From an uncultured Mucispirillum sp. (GTDB lineage Bacteria; Chrysiogenota; Deferribacteres; Deferribacterales; Mucispirillaceae): DNA of 64,000 nucleotides. The position numbers and the translations under genes were made by a program. Positions 30,257 through 39,638 of the stretch are shown piece after piece (position 1 is the first letter of the stretch; each line of letters starts with the position of its first letter). The DNA is taken from assembly GCA_944325215.1 (NCBI GenBank), contig CALUZC010000006.1, positions 1-64,000 on the forward strand. Reading direction: 5' to 3'. The notes beneath the pieces were generated by a model, which worked only from the letters and a program-made list of their open reading frames with translations, ran no database searches and was not told the origin of the DNA.

Positions 30257-31406
30257 AAACAGACACCACAATATTTGCTGGCGATATAGTAGCTTCATCT
30301 GTAAAATTTAATTGGATAGGGTTATAGGTTGCTGTTGCAGAAACAAGCCCCATTTTAAAATCAGCCAGTTGCAGATTAGGCAGAGATATACCAGACGCCA
30401 CTTGAAATGGTATTATTTCATCATTAATATCATAAGCATCAATAATACTCATAATTTGATTTTTTAGCTGATCAGCATAATCTTGAGTAGTTAAATTATT
30501 GATAGCCACTTGCAGCTCTGCTTTTAAAGCTACTTTGGTAGGGCGGTATATTCTCATAGTTGATGTTTGTTTACTAATTTCTTCATAAACATTAATATCT
30601 ATATCACCCATAACATCAGCACCAACGGTTTTATTTTCAAGAATTACTTTGCCTATTGCCTGCAAATCTCCGCCTTTAACAACAACGGCAATACTGTTTG
30701 GCTCTAATATAATATTTTTATATGTTACTATATTTTTAGTATTATTTTCATAACCCGCAATTTTAGAGACACCAGAAAGCTGTAAAATCTGAGCAAGCAT
30801 TCCATCAAATATAGAGGTTGCTCTGTATGTAAGGCTGTTAGATGCTCTTAATCTTAGTTTATTATCTGTTTCGGTATCACTTCCAGAAACGCTTTCGTAA
30901 GGATTTGTAATGCGTTCTACCCCTGATACTGGTGTAATAATGGTTGTTAAGGTATCTGCATTAATACTAAAATCGCCATCATCTTTAGCAAAGAGTTCAG
31001 CATAAACATTGCCACTAGTAGCAATTATATATTCAGATATTGTTTCAAACTCATAATCACCAGATTTAGCAATAAATCCTGCGGGAATAACGGTGCCAAT
31101 AGCTCCAGAAATAAGTGCCGTCACAGAGCCTTTTGATGCTGTTTTTCTTATAATGCCAAAATTTGTTTTGCAATATGCATCAAGCCAAATTCCAGTTCCA
31201 CCATTTAATATTACATTAGCAAACTCTACAATATCTGTTTGTGCCTTTGTAAAAAGTTCTGTAATAGCAGTTATTATCTGTCCTTGTGGTGTTGAAGGTT
31301 CTACATTTAGATTAGGAAATGCTGTTAAAAATACATTCTGCACCTGCTGCAATATAGTAGATGTATCACTTAATTTTAATCCGTTATCTGATTTAGTCCA
31401 GCTCAA
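30249..31406 (-). CDS. Baseplate J-like protein (Mu gp47-like)
   Basis: About 385 residues. I favour a TTG start at 31,406, because AGGAGG lies 6 nt before it; an ATG at 31,424 is also in frame but has no such site. Family features: N-terminal TPQGQIITAITELF, the central ANVILNGGTGIWLDAYCKTN region, and SGSDTETDNKLRLRA. It is the main baseplate wedge component. It overlaps gpW upstream by 14 bp and gp48 downstream by 8 bp. Confidence 0.88.
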   Translation of the reverse strand: MSWTKSDNGLKLSDTSTILQQVQNVFLTAFPNLNVEPSTPQGQIITAITELFTKAQTDIVEFANVILNGGTGIWLDAYCKTNFGIIRKTASKGSVTALISGAIGTVIPAGFIAKSGDYEFETISEYIIATSGNVYAELFAKDDGDFSINADTLTTIITPVSGVERITNPYESVSGSDTETDNKLRLRASNSLTYRATSIFDGMLAQILQLSGVSKIAGYENNTKNIVTYKNIILEPNSIAVVVKGGDLQAIGKVILENKTVGADVMGDIDINVYEEISKQTSTMRIYRPTKVALKAELQVAINNLTTQDYADQLKNQIMSIIDAYDINDEIIPFQVASGISLPNLQLADFKMGLVSATATYNPIQLNFTDEATISPANIVVSVYE

Positions 31407-31725
31407 AAGACACCTCCTCACCACCTGTAATAGTTAAAATAACTTTAAGATTATTACTTTCTTTAGCTGTTTCAAAAGTCACATTAGACACTCTTGAATC
31501 TTCTAATATTCTGGACTGAATTGCAGCAAGCAACCCTTGTTCGTTATTTTTACTCATATAATCTATATAATCTATGCCTAGATTTTTATTATAAACATAT
31601 TCCCCTTTATACATATAAAGGCGAGTCTTTATATCTTGAATTAAAGCAGCTTTATATGATACAAGAATAAAATTACTGTTATTAATAATATTGTTATTTC
31701 TATCAAGTTTAAATGATGAGCTCAT
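31393..31725 (-). CDS. Baseplate wedge protein GPW/gp25-like (Mu gp46)
   Basis: About 110 residues from the ATG at 31,725. The pattern LIQDIKTRLYMYKGEYVYNK, NLGIDYIDYM and a C-terminal VILTITGGEEVSFELD is typical of gp46/gp25-like wedge proteins. It lies directly before gpJ, as in Mu-like phages. Confidence 0.82.
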   Translation of the reverse strand: MSSSFKLDRNNNIINNSNFILVSYKAALIQDIKTRLYMYKGEYVYNKNLGIDYIDYMSKNNEQGLLAAIQSRILEDSRVSNVTFETAKESNNLKVILTITGGEEVSFELD

Positions 31726-31955
31726 AATATTTTCCCTGTTCCAGTGCCAGCGATAGGTCCTGTAGAGCATGTTCCTGTTACAGTTGTTTGCACCTGTGCA
31801 TTTGATACAATATGATTTATAACAGCTTTTGCTATCCCATCACATAAAGTATCTAAATAAGCATCACTATCTCCGCTTTCATAGCTGACTGTCGCCTTTT
31901 GAAAAGCTGTTTTTATCAAAGTTTTCAGGGCTGCATCACTTCCTGTTAATGGCAT
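31722..31955 (-). CDS. Small conserved baseplate-module protein
   Basis: About 77 residues from the ATG at 31,955, chosen because AAGGAGGAG lies just upstream. Helical N-terminus, then a Thr/Gly-rich tail ending GPIAGTGTGKIL. Similar small proteins with a G-rich C-terminus occur beside gpV in other phages. The function is unknown; a spike-associated role is my guess from position. Confidence 0.6.
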   Translation of the reverse strand: MPLTGSDAALKTLIKTAFQKATVSYESGDSDAYLDTLCDGIAKAVINHIVSNAQVQTTVTGTCSTGPIAGTGTGKIL

Positions 31956-31965
31956 ATTCTCCTCC

Positions 31966-32712
31966 TTATGTGCCAGGGGCAAACACTTTAGTTGAACCTT
32001 TGCTGTGTGTGCCTGTTAAAGGGCATGGGCTTCCAACAGCAACTGCACCTTGTGCAGCAGTTGCACCGCAAAAAGCAACAGTTGCACCATCCACCGTAAC
32101 ATTTCCACTTGCTTTAATCTCTGCATTTGCTTGTGTTTCAATACTTGCATTATTACATGTAATATTTATATCTTTTTGTGTATCAATAGTAATATCGCTT
32201 TCACAAGTAACAGCTAATCCGCCTTCTTTGTTTATTAAAAGACTTGCTTTGCCATTAGTGACAGATATTTCATTATCCTTATTAATAGTGATATTTACTA
32301 TGCTATTAGTAATCACTATATCTTCACTTATTGCAGGCTGTTTAAATAAAGCAAACGGCACAAATACTCCATTGTTTTGAGAGTAAGGTGAAAGTGATTC
32401 CCCGCTAAATTCTCCAGTTGATTTATAATTACTTATCTCATATTTTGTGAAAAATACTATACCTGTATCGTCTTGTTTTATGGGTAAAGATATAGTCCAG
32501 CCGTTAAAACTGCTAGCACAAAGTGGCACATTGATTACTTTATCACCATTCAAAAGCTCTAAATCTACAGTATTTTCATTTACTGCTGTAACACGAGCAA
32601 TAGATGAAGTATTTACCATATTCTCAATACCTAATCGAATAGCTGCATTAATAATATCATCAGGTGTTGCAGCTTCTGTCCAATCAAAACTTGAATAATC
32701 TCTTTTATCCAC
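31966..32712 (-). CDS. Baseplate spike protein gpV-like (Mu gp45)
   Basis: About 248 residues from a GTG at 32,712, supported by AGGAG 5 nt upstream and by the end of the preceding gene at 32,733. N-terminal OB-fold-like part (SSIARVTAVNENTVDLELLN), then a repetitive beta region of alternating VxITxxxxIxV units (NIKxIT-like, 150-240), typical of the needle. The C-terminus (SPCPLTGTHSKGST) resembles the tip-adjacent region of PAAR-like segments. It pierces the host outer membrane. Confidence 0.82.
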   Translation of the reverse strand: MDKRDYSSFDWTEAATPDDIINAAIRLGIENMVNTSSIARVTAVNENTVDLELLNGDKVINVPLCASSFNGWTISLPIKQDDTGIVFFTKYEISNYKSTGEFSGESLSPYSQNNGVFVPFALFKQPAISEDIVITNSIVNITINKDNEISVTNGKASLLINKEGGLAVTCESDITIDTQKDINITCNNASIETQANAEIKASGNVTVDGATVAFCGATAAQGAVAVGSPCPLTGTHSKGSTKVFAPGT

Positions 32713-32732
32713 ATTCACTCCTTCATATTTTT

Positions 32733-33593
32733 TTACATCCTTATTGCAAACACATTGCAAAAATAAGGGTTGCTTCTGTTTCCTCCCTGCATTTGCAATG
32801 TTTGTATTTTATAAAGTCCATCTAATAATGGTATTTTCCTACTTTTTATATCAACCATACAGCCTACTTTTAATCCTGGCATCAGTAAGCATTTAAAATT
32901 AATACCTTGCATAGATGCTTGTGGTGTTCCAATTAGTCCGCTTTCACCACTTATTAGAATAACATCACTACTAGGTATCGCAGTATCTTCAACATGCAAT
33001 ATATTATCGCTGTAATATATTCTTTTTGTGTAAGGCGCTGTTCTTTGTAAATTACTTAAAAGCTGAAACACTGTGCCTTTAAAGTTATATTCAGAAAATG
33101 TTTTATCTTCTGCGGTAAAATTAAGTGGTGCTTGTAATACATCTGCTGCTTTTTGGCATATACTCATAAGTGTAGCTGGCTTTTCATTTATTTCTATTTG
33201 AGAAATTCTTGAGGCATCATATCCCGGTTTTAAATCAAGTGTTACACTCATATCTGGAGTATCTAAATTAGATGATACTTTAAATACTCCACCCGTAAAA
33301 ATAACTCCGTAATCTGATTCATAACCTGCCATAAGCTGTACATAATTTCTCAATGGTTTTTCTTTGCCAATATTCATCATACATGTTGATAATGCACCAG
33401 CATCTTCCAAGGGCAGCCCTGTTATTGTTATTGTGCCTCTATCTCCAAGACTACCCATTGTTTTTGTAATATTGAAATCTATCTTTAAATTAAACTTATC
33501 TACAAGTGCATCAGAGTATGTTTTAATAACATTATTAACTTGTATATCTAGTGCTACTTTTCTTTTAAAAAGGGCAGAATATGATAAATTCAT
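32733..33593 (-). CDS. Baseplate hub protein (gpD / Mu gp44-like)
   Basis: 286 residues. The beta-rich start (FNLKIDFNITKTMGSLGDRG), AGYESDYGVIFTGGVF and a late SGLIGTPQASMQGINFKCLL followed by LKVGCMVDI fit baseplate hub proteins of contractile phages. Its position between the plug and spike genes supports this. Confidence 0.78.
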   Translation of the reverse strand: MNLSYSALFKRKVALDIQVNNVIKTYSDALVDKFNLKIDFNITKTMGSLGDRGTITITGLPLEDAGALSTCMMNIGKEKPLRNYVQLMAGYESDYGVIFTGGVFKVSSNLDTPDMSVTLDLKPGYDASRISQIEINEKPATLMSICQKAADVLQAPLNFTAEDKTFSEYNFKGTVFQLLSNLQRTAPYTKRIYYSDNILHVEDTAIPSSDVILISGESGLIGTPQASMQGINFKCLLMPGLKVGCMVDIKSRKIPLLDGLYKIQTLQMQGGNRSNPYFCNVFAIRM

Positions 33594-33604
33594 AAATCAC
33601 CTTA

Positions 33605-33904
33605 TCAGTTTACAATATAATATAATTTGTAATCACTGCCAAAGCCTGTATAGTAAACATCTGCTGCACTTTCTGTATAAAATACTAATGCTCCCTTAAT
33701 CCCTTTATACATATAACTCTCAGTTAAATTTACATTTGCATCACATCTTAAACCTTGAAAAATAACATTATTATTTACTGATAAATCCATATAAGTTTTG
33801 CTGTTTAATGAGCGTATTCTTATTCTTAAATTTTCATCACCAATAACAGTGGTTATTTCAAAATTCGGTGTATTCTGTGGTAAACTTATTTCATATATGC
33901 TCAT
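33605..33904 (-). CDS. Baseplate plug-like protein
   Basis: 99 residues, nearly all beta: IYEISLPQNTPNFEITTVIG, LRIRIRSLNSKTYMDLSV, then IFQGLRCDANVNL. The length, fold pattern and place between hub and Dit-like genes match the baseplate plug family of small contractile phages. Assigned by pattern and context only. Confidence 0.6.
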   Translation of the reverse strand: MSIYEISLPQNTPNFEITTVIGDENLRIRIRSLNSKTYMDLSVNNNVIFQGLRCDANVNLTESYMYKGIKGALVFYTESAADVYYTGFGSDYKLYYIVN

Positions 33905-33905
33905 A

Positions 33906-34460
33906 TCAATTTACCCCAGTAATCATATTTACAAACTTCAGAGCAAGAGTTTTATTATCTTTAACTTCTTTTGCCTGAACCTGACCTAATAAACTTGTTT
34001 CAGCATCCTGCACACTGGCAGCTTGGGCAGCTGTAATAGCAGTAGTTAGTGGCATAACAAAAGGTATCTGTTGCATTTCTATTTGTAACTTATAGCTAGA
34101 AGCATTATCTGCATTAGCCACTTTAGATAGTGATAAAAATTGCATATTTTCATATACTCCACCCATATAGTAGATAGTAAATAACTGATTAGCTTTTAAC
34201 GCACTATCTATCAGTTGCAGCACAAGTTGATACTTCATAATAGATACATACCCAGTAAATGATAATCTTGCTGGCGTAGACCATATTGTATCACTAATTT
34301 TCATGTTCGCATCTACTGGGTGCTGTGGTATCTCCCACACACAATCTTCTTTATCTTCAGTAAATATTATAGGAAATATTACCCCATTGTTTTCAATCCT
34401 AATCGCTCTTCTAATAGATGCTATTGATTGCAAGGAAAATCTTGGTAAAGTAAAAGCCAT
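33906..34460 (-). CDS. Dit-like baseplate/tail protein
   Basis: About 184 residues. Two adjacent ATGs are possible; the second has better spacing from GGAG. The segment VWEIPQHPVDANMKISDTIW followed by PARLSFTGYVS is the Dit-like signature (HPVExGAxISDH). The C-terminal Ala/Gln-rich helix is unusual. The start overlaps the end of the tape-measure gene, so the two are translationally coupled. Confidence 0.7.
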   Translation of the reverse strand: MAFTLPRFSLQSIASIRRAIRIENNGVIFPIIFTEDKEDCVWEIPQHPVDANMKISDTIWSTPARLSFTGYVSIMKYQLVLQLIDSALKANQLFTIYYMGGVYENMQFLSLSKVANADNASSYKLQIEMQQIPFVMPLTTAITAAQAASVQDAETSLLGQVQAKEVKDNKTLALKFVNMITGVN

Positions 34461-35869
34461 CATTGAGCTCCATTTATAAGCAATGCTGATGAAACAGAAT
34501 TAGCTTTATTTATGCCAGTCTCCACAGCATTTGTAATATTTGTTAAACTGTCAGTTCCGCCAGGCATATTTATTGTAATATTATTATTTTGGGTGTTATT
34601 ATTTTCACTATTACCTTTGATATAATCAGAATATACAGGCATTGCTTTTGTATCTAATTTTTTTAATTCTAAATCAATAAATGATAATTTATTTAATACA
34701 TCTATTAATGGGTTTACAATAAATGCACCAAGGTTTGCTCCAATAGTAGCAATTACATCTTTTACATAATCAAAAGTTCCTACAAACACATTTTTTATAG
34801 CATCAGCCATGTTATTTATTTTTTCTAAAAGTCCATCAAAAGAAAATCCAGATACTAAATCTTTTATCCAGGCAAAAGCACTTTGTATCTTTTGCACAAA
34901 CTCTTGTATTTTCTCATTTTCCAAAAATTTACCAAAAAGGCTTTCTTTACCATTAAAATACCCTACAATATCTTCAACTATTAAAAATAATATTGTTAAT
35001 CCTGTAATTAATGCTAATAGTGGCAAATTAGCTTTTAAAAAGCTTTTAGAAAAAATAGTCATAACACTTTGCAAGTTTTTAATAGCATACCCAACAACAC
35101 CAAAAGATGCAGCAAGCATAATAGTATATGTATCCAAGCTTCGCACCCACTCTACAGCTTTACCAAGCTGCTTAACAAAATCTATCACTGGAGGCATAAT
35201 ATCAACTGCAATACTTCTGCCTAAAGAGCTTAATGATTGTTTTAGTTTAGTCCATTCTACACTAAACTTTTTTGCTTCAAGAGCTTGCTGAGCATTCATT
35301 GCACCCATTTTCTGCTGTTCTTCAAGCAATGCTTTTATATTGGTTTTTCCTTGCTGTAATAATAAGATTGTGCTTTCATCAAGCCCTAACTGGCTGCCTA
35401 AAGTAAACTGCTGGGCTTTTGTGAGATGCCCGAAATCATCAGCTAATCCCATTAAAAGCTGTTGAGCATTTTTAAGTGAGCCGTCCTGGTTATAAAGCTC
35501 CACTCCATAAAGGGCAGCAGTTTCTAATAATTGCCCCTGCCCCCATTCAGCTTGAGAAAGTCCTTGCTGTAATGCTTGAAGCGAACTTTTAGCACTATCA
35601 ACATTACCACCAAACTGTTCTAATGCTCCACCAAGGGCTGTTATATCTTGTTCTGCAATACCAGTTAGTGATGAAAAATTACTAATATCAGTGCCAGCAT
35701 CTATAAACTTTTTAAATGCAAGTCCAAGAGAGCCCGCACCAAGCATAATTCCCATCTGAGACACAAAACTTTTTAACTGGCTACCCATATTTTTAAGCCC
35801 AGCAGTAAAATTATTATCTTTTACACCAACACCAATGGTATAGTTTTTTAATGTATCACCAAGTGCCAT
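34460..35869 (-). CDS. Tail tape-measure protein (short)
   Basis: 469 residues, short for a tape measure, which predicts a short contractile tail. N-terminal FTAGLKNMGSQLKSFVSQMG and an Ala/Gln-rich alpha-helical region, then a hydrophobic block (about residues 255-315, including LIFLIVEDIVGYF) and amphipathic helices to a Thr/Asn-rich end. It follows the tail-chaperone genes, as expected. Confidence 0.85.
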   Translation of the reverse strand: MALGDTLKNYTIGVGVKDNNFTAGLKNMGSQLKSFVSQMGIMLGAGSLGLAFKKFIDAGTDISNFSSLTGIAEQDITALGGALEQFGGNVDSAKSSLQALQQGLSQAEWGQGQLLETAALYGVELYNQDGSLKNAQQLLMGLADDFGHLTKAQQFTLGSQLGLDESTILLLQQGKTNIKALLEEQQKMGAMNAQQALEAKKFSVEWTKLKQSLSSLGRSIAVDIMPPVIDFVKQLGKAVEWVRSLDTYTIMLAASFGVVGYAIKNLQSVMTIFSKSFLKANLPLLALITGLTILFLIVEDIVGYFNGKESLFGKFLENEKIQEFVQKIQSAFAWIKDLVSGFSFDGLLEKINNMADAIKNVFVGTFDYVKDVIATIGANLGAFIVNPLIDVLNKLSFIDLELKKLDTKAMPVYSDYIKGNSENNNTQNNNITINMPGGTDSLTNITNAVETGINKANSVSSALLINGAQ

Positions 35870-35926
35870 TATATAATCCTTATATATATATATTATAAAT
35901 CAAGCATAATACAGATATATTAAAGA

Positions 35927-35962
35927 TTACAGGCAATATAGATTATTAATTTTTATTATATA
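35927..35962 (-). promoter_or_regulatory. Putative late-promoter element, copy 1
   Basis: The most diverged of four related elements, 58 bp upstream of the tape-measure start. Read on the minus strand it has TATAATAAAAATTAATAAT, then a less conserved CTGTAAT. See 40,178, 46,277 and 53,086. Confidence 0.5.
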
Positions 35963-35996
35963 AAGGTATGATTTTTTTTTAAAGAAACAGGGCATA

Positions 35997-36517
35997 TTAC
36001 CTATGCCCCTTATTTAATTCTTTTTGATATTCGATATTTGATAATGCCACTGTAATATACGTATATACAGCACTTTCAAAACTCATATTCATTACTTTAT
36101 CATAATCACCAAACCCATTTAATATAAGGGTGGTGACTATGGCATTACATGGATAATTTATTTTTGAAGAGCTTGAGCTTGTAACTCCATAATTTTGCCC
36201 CTGGAAATGTTCAAGCTCCCTAAATAGGGGGCTATGTAGTTCTCAAACTCTTCTGCAATTTTAATGCTCATAAATGGGTTATCAAATATAGCATCCAGCT
36301 CAGCTAAACTTTTAATGTGTTGTTCTGTTCCTGTTTCTGGAATGATTAATACAAGATATTTAACTGCAATATTCACAAACTTATTAACAGCTGCTTCTTC
36401 TTGTTTTGCCATACCATCCGCAGTTGTTATGATTTTTAACCCATCTTCCATGGTAACTTTTTTAAAGTATGCTTGACGTGTAGTCTTGCCATCACTTAAT
36501 TCAAATGTATGTTTCAT
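35997..36517 (-). CDS. Tail assembly chaperone, -1 frameshift product (G/GT-type)
   Basis: The zero-frame gene (36,158-36,517) ends CTT CAA AAA TAA. A -1 slip on the A-run just before the stop gives AAA ATA AAT and continues 53 codons to a stop at 35,997-35,999 (INYPCNAIVTTLILNGFGDY, ending YQKELNKGHR). This second frame has no good start of its own and no other gene covers it. A -1 frameshift before the tape-measure gene is conserved in many tailed phages and has been described for Mu. I infer it here from the open frame and slippery run. Confidence 0.7.
36158..36517 (-). CDS. Tail assembly chaperone (G-type, short product)
   Basis: 119 residues beginning MKHTFELSDGKTTRQAYFKK, mainly helical with an acidic middle. 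It lies between the tail tube and tape-measure genes, the standard place for the chaperone that coats the tape measure before tube polymerisation. The frame ends at a slippery A-run (see the frameshift product). Confidence 0.75.
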   Translation of the reverse strand: MKHTFELSDGKTTRQAYFKKVTMEDGLKIITTADGMAKQEEAAVNKFVNIAVKYLVLIIPETGTEQHIKSLAELDAIFDNPFMSIKIAEEFENYIAPYLGSLNISRGKIMELQAQALQK

Positions 36518-36538
36518 TTTTTATCTCCAATATCCTAT

Positions 36539-36571
36539 TATAAAAATCTCGGGCGTGCACCTAAATTTTTT
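36539..36571 (+). repeat. Degenerate single hairpin of the F-type structured repeat
   Basis: TATAAAAATCTCGGGCGTG, then CACCTAAATTTTT, resembles only the first hairpin of the repeats at 48,787 and 50,397. It sits directly beside structured repeat E. Confidence 0.5.
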
Positions 36572-36577
36572 CTTTAA

Positions 36578-36702
36578 GGCTTAAAAATTTTTTTTGCAGG
36601 ACAAGGCGGCTTGGATTTTTGCCGAAGCGAGTTTACATAAAGCGAAGGTAAATGAGCGAGGAAAAATCCAAACAACAAAGTCCTGCGGAAAAAGATTAAG
36701 CC
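36578..36702 (+). repeat. Structured repeat family 1, copy E
   Basis: Outer stem GGCTTAA / TTAAGCC with AAA opposite GA, continued by GCAGGAC / GTCCTGC. Then the conserved GGCGGC, inner stem TTGGATTTTT / AAAAATCCAA, and the apical hairpin TTTAC / GTAAA inside GAGTTTACA...GGTAAATGA. AACAACAAAG follows the inner stem. The stop codon of the tail-tube gene is inside the outer stem. Confidence 0.85.
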
Positions 36703-37154
36703 GTTGGTCCGGTGGTAGTGAAAGTGCCAAACTTGAAGCTATACTGCTTATTTCCAAGCCTGTCTTGCTGCACTTTCATCCCTAGTTCACCACTACCAAT
36801 AATTCCATCTGTATATGTATCCACTTGCCCAGTGTGTGCATGGGTAACAACTACTGTCACTTGAAATGGCTCTGGACCAACACCCACATAGCTTTGCTGT
36901 GCAGCAACAGCCGCATCTAAAATAACTGCAATAGGGCTGGCAGGGGCAATAGTTAATGTCCTTTCTATAATCGCATTTTTTGTCCAAGCGTAGGTATGAC
37001 CATCAGGTGTTTTTACAATATCGGCTGTTTCTGTTGCACCACCAGTCCATACATCACTGCTATCTGCAAAATGGTCAACAGCACCAGCAGGGTATAATGG
37101 AAGTATAGATACTGCTATTGTAACAGCATTTGTACCTACAAAATTCATACTCAT
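36696..37154 (-). CDS. Tail tube protein
   Basis: 152 residues, a beta-rich protein beginning MSMNFVGTNAVTIAVSILPL, with GVGPEPFQVTVVVTHAHTGQ and a C-terminal KQYSFKFGTFTTTGP. Position directly after the DUF3383 sheath gene and before the chaperones identifies it as the tube. Its stop codon lies within structured repeat E. Confidence 0.78.
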   Translation of the reverse strand: MSMNFVGTNAVTIAVSILPLYPAGAVDHFADSSDVWTGGATETADIVKTPDGHTYAWTKNAIIERTLTIAPASPIAVILDAAVAAQQSYVGVGPEPFQVTVVVTHAHTGQVDTYTDGIIGSGELGMKVQQDRLGNKQYSFKFGTFTTTGPTA

Positions 37155-37174
37155 ATATTCACCTCAATTTTTAT

Positions 37175-39037
37175 TTATATTACAATATTTTGAACTACTA
37201 ACCTGTTCAGTGGCACATTTTTAGTATAAATAAACTGCACTCTCATCTGTTCGTTAGCAATATCATCAGCAGTTAGTGGCAGCACATTTATATAATACCC
37301 ATTACTTTCTATTAAGTTTACTGCATTAGCGTTACCTGTAATAGATACTATTTTAGCTTTTTCTGATGCTAATAATCCATCTGTGCCAACTGTCACTATA
37401 ATATCTGATGATTTAGCTAAAGCTATTATCTCTTGTAAGCTTGCTAAAATTAGTGATTTACCTTTGCCACCACGAAGAGCAATAAAGCCTTGAGAAATCA
37501 TAAGGTTAGCACCAGCAATTTCCATTTTTGCTTTTATCCATGAATTGCCAATATAGTTTGCTATGTTGTTAAAGTTTGTGCCAAAAATTTTACCTTCACC
37601 AAATAATGGCTGGCTCTGACCATAACCACCCATTATATAACAGCAGTTAGCTCGATTTGCATTAATGCCGTCTAGCTCCTCACTTGTGCCAATAGAATCA
37701 TTTAAAAATTCAGGTGTTTCTATAAAATTAAAGTTTGTCATACCATTAGGTACTGAAAAATCAACAGATGCAATAGCTGCTTGCATAAATGCTAACATAT
37801 TAATATTGCTGCCATAAATTAAAATAAATCCATCATTGCCAAATAGGCTTTCATATACAATCTGATTTGTTGCTTTTAATCTGGCATCGTCACTTAAAAC
37901 TATAAAAGCATATCTGCCACTACTGGCATTTACCCATGTAGCTATTTGCTCATAATCACTTGTATCTATTTTATTAATAGATGCAATAGAAACATAATCG
38001 CCATTAATAAGCCCAATATTATTTAACATCTCAGTTAAATTTTCACCATTTGTGCCTTTTGTAATATATCCGCCGTCTGTTAAAGAAAGCCCTAATACAG
38101 AAGCCATATCACCTGTAGCAAAATCAATAGTTTGTGATGCAGAGGCTATCGCACCTTGAATTATAAAACCTTTAGTTTGTGTAGAATATGTGCAGCCACC
38201 TAAATCAATGGCAGGCACTTCTGGTGAACCAGTTTGGGTTATAACATTATCTAATCCAAGTTTCATTTGTATATCTGATTCTGATATAAATATTTTTTCA
38301 GGTATTGTGTTAGTTGCTGAAGAATAATTTATCTGGCTTAATTTAAACACTCCACCATCATTACTCCAAACAAGGTTAGCATCACTTAATTCTTTAGTGT
38401 TTAATTTTGTTACTATTTCATCTACACCATCAGATGTATCTATTGTTATGCTTGAAGTGTATGTAAATATTGCTCCACTTTGATTATCCTGGATAACAAA
38501 TTCTGATGCATCAATAGTAGCAGATGCTGTAATCGGCAGTGCAGGTGTTGTGCCTTTAAGACTATATGGCACAGCATCTATTTTTGGCTGTTTTAAATTA
38601 TCATTAATAATATTTGCAGCATCTGTAAATGATGATATATTTTCTAAATTAATATTAAAATCATAACTATCACCATTTATGTTTAATGCTAATGAGCCTT
38701 GCTGCTTAATCTCATCAAGCATTGCAATAGCAGCTCCAACAAGGGCTGCTTTTTGTGCTTCGGGATAGCTGTTATAAAATGTTAGCTTTTGTGCCTTTGT
38801 TGCATTTTTTGAAGTATATCCAAAAAATTCTGTTGCATAGCTGTATTCTTGGCTTACAACTCCATATAATTTTGCAACAGCTTCTAAACTTCCAGCTTCT
38901 ACTGTTGCAGGCATTGGTATAAGTGGGGTAGTGATAGCTAATGCATTAAGTCTGTTAAATGTAAATGTATCACTAACACCAGAAGTTGTAATATTAATAA
39001 ACTTTGAAAAGGGTATTACTGTGTTCGGTTTAGTCAT
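37175..39037 (-). CDS. Tail sheath protein, DUF3383 family
   Basis: 620 residues. N-terminal INITTSGVSDTFTFNRLNAL, then the family segment KLYGVVSQEYSYATEFFGYT and a C-terminal half with INANRANCCYIMGGYGQS and ISQGFIALRGGKGKSLILAS. DUF3383 proteins are the contractile sheaths of a subset of Mu-sized myophages. The size implies an extra decorating domain compared with Mu gpL. Confidence 0.85.
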   Translation of the reverse strand: MTKPNTVIPFSKFINITTSGVSDTFTFNRLNALAITTPLIPMPATVEAGSLEAVAKLYGVVSQEYSYATEFFGYTSKNATKAQKLTFYNSYPEAQKAALVGAAIAMLDEIKQQGSLALNINGDSYDFNINLENISSFTDAANIINDNLKQPKIDAVPYSLKGTTPALPITASATIDASEFVIQDNQSGAIFTYTSSITIDTSDGVDEIVTKLNTKELSDANLVWSNDGGVFKLSQINYSSATNTIPEKIFISESDIQMKLGLDNVITQTGSPEVPAIDLGGCTYSTQTKGFIIQGAIASASQTIDFATGDMASVLGLSLTDGGYITKGTNGENLTEMLNNIGLINGDYVSIASINKIDTSDYEQIATWVNASSGRYAFIVLSDDARLKATNQIVYESLFGNDGFILIYGSNINMLAFMQAAIASVDFSVPNGMTNFNFIETPEFLNDSIGTSEELDGINANRANCCYIMGGYGQSQPLFGEGKIFGTNFNNIANYIGNSWIKAKMEIAGANLMISQGFIALRGGKGKSLILASLQEIIALAKSSDIIVTVGTDGLLASEKAKIVSITGNANAVNLIESNGYYINVLPLTADDIANEQMRVQFIYTKNVPLNRLVVQNIVI

Positions 39038-39052
39038 ATATATCTCCTTATT

Positions 39053-39616
39053 TTAATTTGTTTTTAAGTATTTATCTGCAAAAGTTGTATATGCGGGGTT
39101 AGCTTTTAATGAGTCTACTTCATTAACTTCAACTATTACTTTATTTAATGCAGTATCGCTTAATTCTACCTTGCTCATTTTTGTAATAAATATCTCAAAC
39201 TGTGCAATCTGCACCCATTTTTTATACGTATTAAAATCTGCTTGAAATGTTATATCTGCCCATATAGGCATAAGCTCATACTTATAATCGTTATAAAATT
39301 TATCTCTTGCTTGTGAGCTTTTTAAATATGTTTGCAGTCTTTCAGCTATATCAAAAGCTGATATGCTATTATCATTCCAGCTAATGCTTTTATAAATATC
39401 TACTTGAAAACATATTCTAGCAACACTATCTACTAACAAACTTCCATCTGCCTTCAGCTCTTCTCCAGCAAGTGTTAAATTTTCAATCTTTACTGGTGCA
39501 AATGTAACAACACCATTATCAACATCTGCCTCTATATCTTGGTATGGATATAAAGTTTTAAACGGTGTAACTATATCTGCCACAGCTTCATATATTGATT
39601 TAATCATTTCATTCAT
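39053..39616 (-). CDS. Neck/tail terminator-like protein
   Basis: About 187 residues from the ATG at 39,616 (AAGGAG upstream). The longer frame to 39,781 is only structured repeat F1 being read through. The protein is alpha/beta with YEAVADIVTPFKTLYPYQDI, FDIAERLQTYLKSSQARDKF and YKKWVQIAQFEIFITKM. It sits between neck genes and the sheath, where the tail terminator belongs. Family assigned from context and pattern. Confidence 0.65.
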   Translation of the reverse strand: MNEMIKSIYEAVADIVTPFKTLYPYQDIEADVDNGVVTFAPVKIENLTLAGEELKADGSLLVDSVARICFQVDIYKSISWNDNSISAFDIAERLQTYLKSSQARDKFYNDYKYELMPIWADITFQADFNTYKKWVQIAQFEIFITKMSKVELSDTALNKVIVEVNEVDSLKANPAYTTFADKYLKTN

Positions 39617-39638
39617 AAAAGCTCCTTCATCAATACTT

